A stretch of DNA of 64,000 bases from Bradyrhizobium cajani. GTDB lineage: Bacteria > Pseudomonadota > Alphaproteobacteria > Rhizobiales > Xanthobacteraceae. Below are positions 61,527 through 64,000 of this stretch, one piece after another; within the stretch, counting starts at the first letter, position 1, and every line of letters starts with the position of its first letter. Position numbers and translations under genes: made by a program. Location of the stretch: NCBI RefSeq assembly GCF_009759665.1, contig NZ_WQNE01000008.1, positions 124,001 through 188,000 on the forward strand, in the 5' to 3' direction. Under the pieces are notes generated by a model. That model did no database searches. It worked only from the letters and a program-made list of their open reading frames with translations, and was not told where the DNA came from.

Positions 61527-62459
61527 TCACGCGGGCTGTTTCGGCGGAGCTACGCCTTTTGGCAGGTTGGCGATGCGCGCCCTGAGGCGTGGCACCGTGA
61601 AGTCGAGAAAGGCGCGCAATTTGGCCGGCATGAAACGATTGGGCGAATACACGAAGCTGACAGGCTGCGGCGGCGGCTGAAAATCCTGGAGCAGCGGGAT
61701 CAGTTCTCTGGATTTGATCGAGTCGGCGACGAGATATGAGAACGTCACGGTGATTCCGATGCCCGCGCGCGCGGCATCGCAGGCCGCCTCCAGATTGCTC
61801 GCAACGAAGCGGGACCGCACGGGCACCTCGTAGTCGGTCTGCTCCCGCTTGAATCGCCACACGGTTGGCGACTGCATTGGAGGATAGCTGATGCAGTCGT
61901 GCGCACAGAGATCGTCAGGCGTTTTCGGCGTGCCGCGGGATTTCAGATAGGCCGGGCTGGCGCAAGCCAGGCGGTGAATTTCCCCGACCCGCACGGCGAT
62001 CAAGTTGCTGTCGGCGAGATCGCCGACGCGCAGCGCAACGTCGATGTGCTCGTCCAGGAGATTGAGGGTTCGATCCTGTAGATTGAGTTGAACGTCGATC
62101 TCCGGGAACGCCACCAGGAACTCCGCCAGAATTGGCTGCAGACACAACCGGCCGAGCGCGACAAGGGTCGTAATGCTCAATTCCCCGCGCGGCGTTGCGT
62201 ATTCGCCGGATGCGGCGCGCTCGGCCTCGGCGACATCGGCGAGAATGCGCTTGGCCGCGGCCGCGTATGAGAGCCCTGCCTCCGTCGGGGCAAGCGCGCG
62301 GGTCGACCGGTTGAACAGCTTGGTGCGCAGGTCCGCTTCGAGCTCGGAAATTTTTCGGCTCACTGTCGCCAGCGGGATTTTCTGGCGGCGGGCCGCAGCC
62401 GACAGGCTACCGGTCTCCGCTACTGCCAACACGATCACCATGCTTTCGAAACGGCCCAT
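61527..62459 (-). CDS. LysR family transcriptional regulator
   Basis: 310 residues from ATG 62459. The helix-turn-helix is MVIVLAVAETGSLSAAARRQ, then KIPLATVSRKISELEADLRT and LFNRSTRALAPTEAG; the effector domain shows the normal length (ELSITTLVALGRLCLQPILA; DVALRVGDLADSNLIAVRVG; AGIGITVTFSYLVADS). It is divergent from the SDR gene downstream of 62575 with 115 bases between, the usual arrangement for a LysR and its target. Confidence 0.92.
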   Translation of the reverse strand: MGRFESMVIVLAVAETGSLSAAARRQKIPLATVSRKISELEADLRTKLFNRSTRALAPTEAGLSYAAAAKRILADVAEAERAASGEYATPRGELSITTLVALGRLCLQPILAEFLVAFPEIDVQLNLQDRTLNLLDEHIDVALRVGDLADSNLIAVRVGEIHRLACASPAYLKSRGTPKTPDDLCAHDCISYPPMQSPTVWRFKREQTDYEVPVRSRFVASNLEAACDAARAGIGITVTFSYLVADSIKSRELIPLLQDFQPPPQPVSFVYSPNRFMPAKLRAFLDFTVPRLRARIANLPKGVAPPKQPA

Positions 62460-62574
62460 GGGATTTTTCCATTTTTGGAAGGATGCATCTCTATTTTGCC
62501 AGATACCAATCAATTTCGGAAGGACATATCCATCACCGCGAGGCCACGAACCCGGCCGACCAACGGAGATGGAA

Positions 62575-63375
62575 ATGACCCAGACCAAAGGCACTGCCCT
62601 CATTACCGGCGCATCAGCCGGCATCGGCGCGATCTACGCCGATCGTTTGGCCAGGCGCGGCCATGATCTCATTCTTGTTGCCCGCAACAGGCAGCGGCTC
62701 GCGTCGCTGGCGCGCCGCCTCGCCAACGAGACGGGCCGGAAAGTGGAGACGGTCGAAGCCGATCTCACGTCTCCGGCGGACCTGCGGCGCGTCGAGGACA
62801 TTCTCAAGACCAATATCGGCATCTCGGTGCTGGTCAACAACGCGGGTGTCGGCGCAGCGGCTCCGCTGATCGCCTCCGACGTCGAGAAGATGGAAGACAT
62901 GATCAACCTGAACGTTACCGCGCTGACGCGGCTAACCTATGCCGCAGTCCCTGGATTTGTCGCCCGCGGCAACGGCACGATCATCAACATTGCGTCGGTT
63001 GTCGCGATCGCACCGGAGGTGCTGAACGGCGTCTACGGCGGCTCGAAAGCCTTCGTGCTCGCATTCAGTCACTCGCTCGTTCACGAGCTCGCCGGCAAGG
63101 GCATCCGCGTGCAGGCCGTGCTGCCTGGCGCCACCGCCACCGAGTTCTGGGATGTCGCCGGCACGCCGGTGCATCAGCTTCCGGCGCAAACCGTGATGTC
63201 GGCCGACGATCTGGTCGATGCGGCGCTCGCGGGTCTCGATCTCGGTGAGACCGTGACCATCCCGTCGCTGCCGGACAAGGCCGAATGGGACCGTCACGAG
63301 ACCGCTCGCCTTGCCATGACGAACAGGCTCTCGAGCGCCATTCCGGCCTCCCGCTACAACCTCGCTCGCGCGTGA
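62575..63375 (+). CDS. SDR family NAD(P)-dependent oxidoreductase
   Basis: 266 residues from ATG 62575, preferred over the ATG two codons earlier because GGAG then has proper spacing. Motifs: TALITGASAGIGAIYADRLA, LVNNAGVGAAAPL, IINIASVVAIAPEVLNGVYG then GSKAF (YxxxK = YGGSK). The C-terminal half resembles the YqjQ/DltE-like SDR branch acting on ketones or lipids. Probably regulated by the divergent LysR protein and co-transcribed with the YkgB gene downstream (62 bases). Confidence 0.9.
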   Translation: MTQTKGTALITGASAGIGAIYADRLARRGHDLILVARNRQRLASLARRLANETGRKVETVEADLTSPADLRRVEDILKTNIGISVLVNNAGVGAAAPLIASDVEKMEDMINLNVTALTRLTYAAVPGFVARGNGTIINIASVVAIAPEVLNGVYGGSKAFVLAFSHSLVHELAGKGIRVQAVLPGATATEFWDVAGTPVHQLPAQTVMSADDLVDAALAGLDLGETVTIPSLPDKAEWDRHETARLAMTNRLSSAIPASRYNLARA

Positions 63376-63437
63376 ATGCGTGAGACCCATCGAACCGCAT
63401 ATCCAATTGAAACCATGACCACGAAAGGGAGATGACC

Positions 63438-63971
63438 ATGTCACGCATCATCACTCAGCCCCCCGAACCGTTCCTCCTACCTGGTACCGGCGTGCGGTGG
63501 CACGATCACGCCGAACGCCTGCTCACTTACGCAGAGCCGGTCAGCCGGGTCGGCCTCTACGTGTCGCTCGCGATCATCTACGCCTGGTTCGGCGGGATGA
63601 AATTCACCGACTACGAGGCCCAGGGGCTGGTGCCACTGGTGCAGAACAGCCCGCTGCTGAGCTGGTTCTACGCCCTGTTTTCGGTCCGCGGCTTCGCCAC
63701 TTTCCTCGGCTTCCTGGAACTGAGCATCGGACTGCTGATCGCCCTCAGATTGGCAAGCCCGGTCTTCTCCGTCGCCGGCGGTTTTCTCTCGGCCGGACTC
63801 TTCGTCACGACCTTGAGCTTCATGTTCTCGACGCCGGGTGTCGTGGTGCCGGAACTCGGGGTGCCAGCAATCACGGTCGCGCCGGGCCAGTTCCTCCTCA
63901 AGGATGTCGGCCTGTTCGCCGCCTCCTTCTGGGTCTTCGTCGACTCGCTGAAGACCGTCGTTCGCAAGTGA
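63438..63971 (+). CDS. YkgB/DUF417 family membrane protein
   Basis: 177 residues from ATG 63438, six bases after AAAGGGAG (the ATG at 63432 would be too close). Four membrane helices: RVGLYVSLAIIYAWFGGMKF, FATFLGFLELSIGLLIALRL, VFSVAGGFLSAGLFVTTLSF and LLKDVGLFAASFWVFVDSLK. The pattern GMKFTDYEAQGLVPLVQNSP is typical of YkgB, a DoxX-related family linked to stress. Role unknown. Likely in an operon with the SDR gene and under the LysR regulator. The window ends 29 bases later. Confidence 0.87.
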   Translation: MSRIITQPPEPFLLPGTGVRWHDHAERLLTYAEPVSRVGLYVSLAIIYAWFGGMKFTDYEAQGLVPLVQNSPLLSWFYALFSVRGFATFLGFLELSIGLLIALRLASPVFSVAGGFLSAGLFVTTLSFMFSTPGVVVPELGVPAITVAPGQFLLKDVGLFAASFWVFVDSLKTVVRK

Positions 63972-64000
63972 GCCGAACAGCATCCTGCGAGCGGCCAGAT

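Noticed and set aside
1..64000. tRNA, rRNA, CRISPR arrays, prophage and toxin-antitoxin or restriction systems
   Set aside because: No T-arm consensus, repeat-spacer pattern or characteristic defence-gene motif was seen on either strand, though reading by eye could miss a divergent tRNA.

Overview
The window reads as a piece of the chromosome of a Bradyrhizobium-like alphaproteobacterium (order Hyphomicrobiales). The reasons are the high G+C and G/C-rich third codon positions, the many intergenic palindromic repeats of the kind common in Bradyrhizobium/Rhodopseudomonas, a ROSE-type RNA thermometer in front of a small heat-shock gene, and a gene set dominated by oxidative catabolism and ABC uptake. 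I see no rRNA, tRNA, CRISPR array, prophage or intact transposon. The assignment comes from sequence reading only.

Layout. 1-8 kb: the 3' part of a fused indolepyruvate ferredoxin oxidoreductase gene; a KstD-like flavoprotein; an HtrA-type protease without an obvious signal peptide; a GMC oxidoreductase with its gluconate-2-dehydrogenase-subunit-3-like partner. 8-13 kb: a secreted thermonuclease-like protein, a strong terminator, then a bo3-type quinol oxidase operon (cyoABCD, minus strand). 13-21 kb: SDR, PQQ-type sugar dehydrogenase, urate hydroxylase PuuD, VOC protein, L,D-transpeptidase, lytic transglycosylase and a Nudix protein. 21-31 kb: a catabolic/uptake locus with a cupin-SDR-ThDP enzyme operon, a divergent IclR regulator, and a branched-chain-type ABC importer in which LivM, LivG and LivF are fused into one polypeptide; a Bug/TctC binding protein follows.

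31-38 kb is the least ordinary part: a two-gene module of unknown function (one HGG-motif protein), a roughly 1000-residue patatin-like protein with a large membrane insert, a CYTH-CHAD protein, and an avidin-family protein immediately behind it. 38-46 kb: MFS transporter, two M20-type hydrolases around an enolase-superfamily enzyme, DUF72, two tiny overlapping helical proteins, and hsp20 behind its ROSE-like leader. 46-53 kb: an internally shortened LysR protein, an ATC-hydrolase-family protein, an orphan membrane histidine kinase, a secreted Cache protein, an IS5-type transposase fragment, small exported or membrane proteins and a membrane adenylate cyclase. 53-64 kb: CoA-transferase, acyl-CoA dehydrogenase, AhpD-like protein, ChrR-like cupin, an MFS/AraC pair, two gene remnants (zinc alcohol dehydrogenase, alpha/beta hydrolase), an ArsC-like protein whose catalytic Cys is Ser, and a LysR/SDR/YkgB group.

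Functional links best supported by the sequence are the translationally coupled cyo operon, the IclR/ThDP-enzyme/ABC locus, the GMC plus subunit-3 pair, the hsp20 thermometer, and the coupled small-protein pair at 44.4-44.8 kb. No complete defence system or other clearly new multi-gene system was found. The best candidates for undescribed biology are the membrane patatin, the CYTH-CHAD/avidin pair, and the HGG module.
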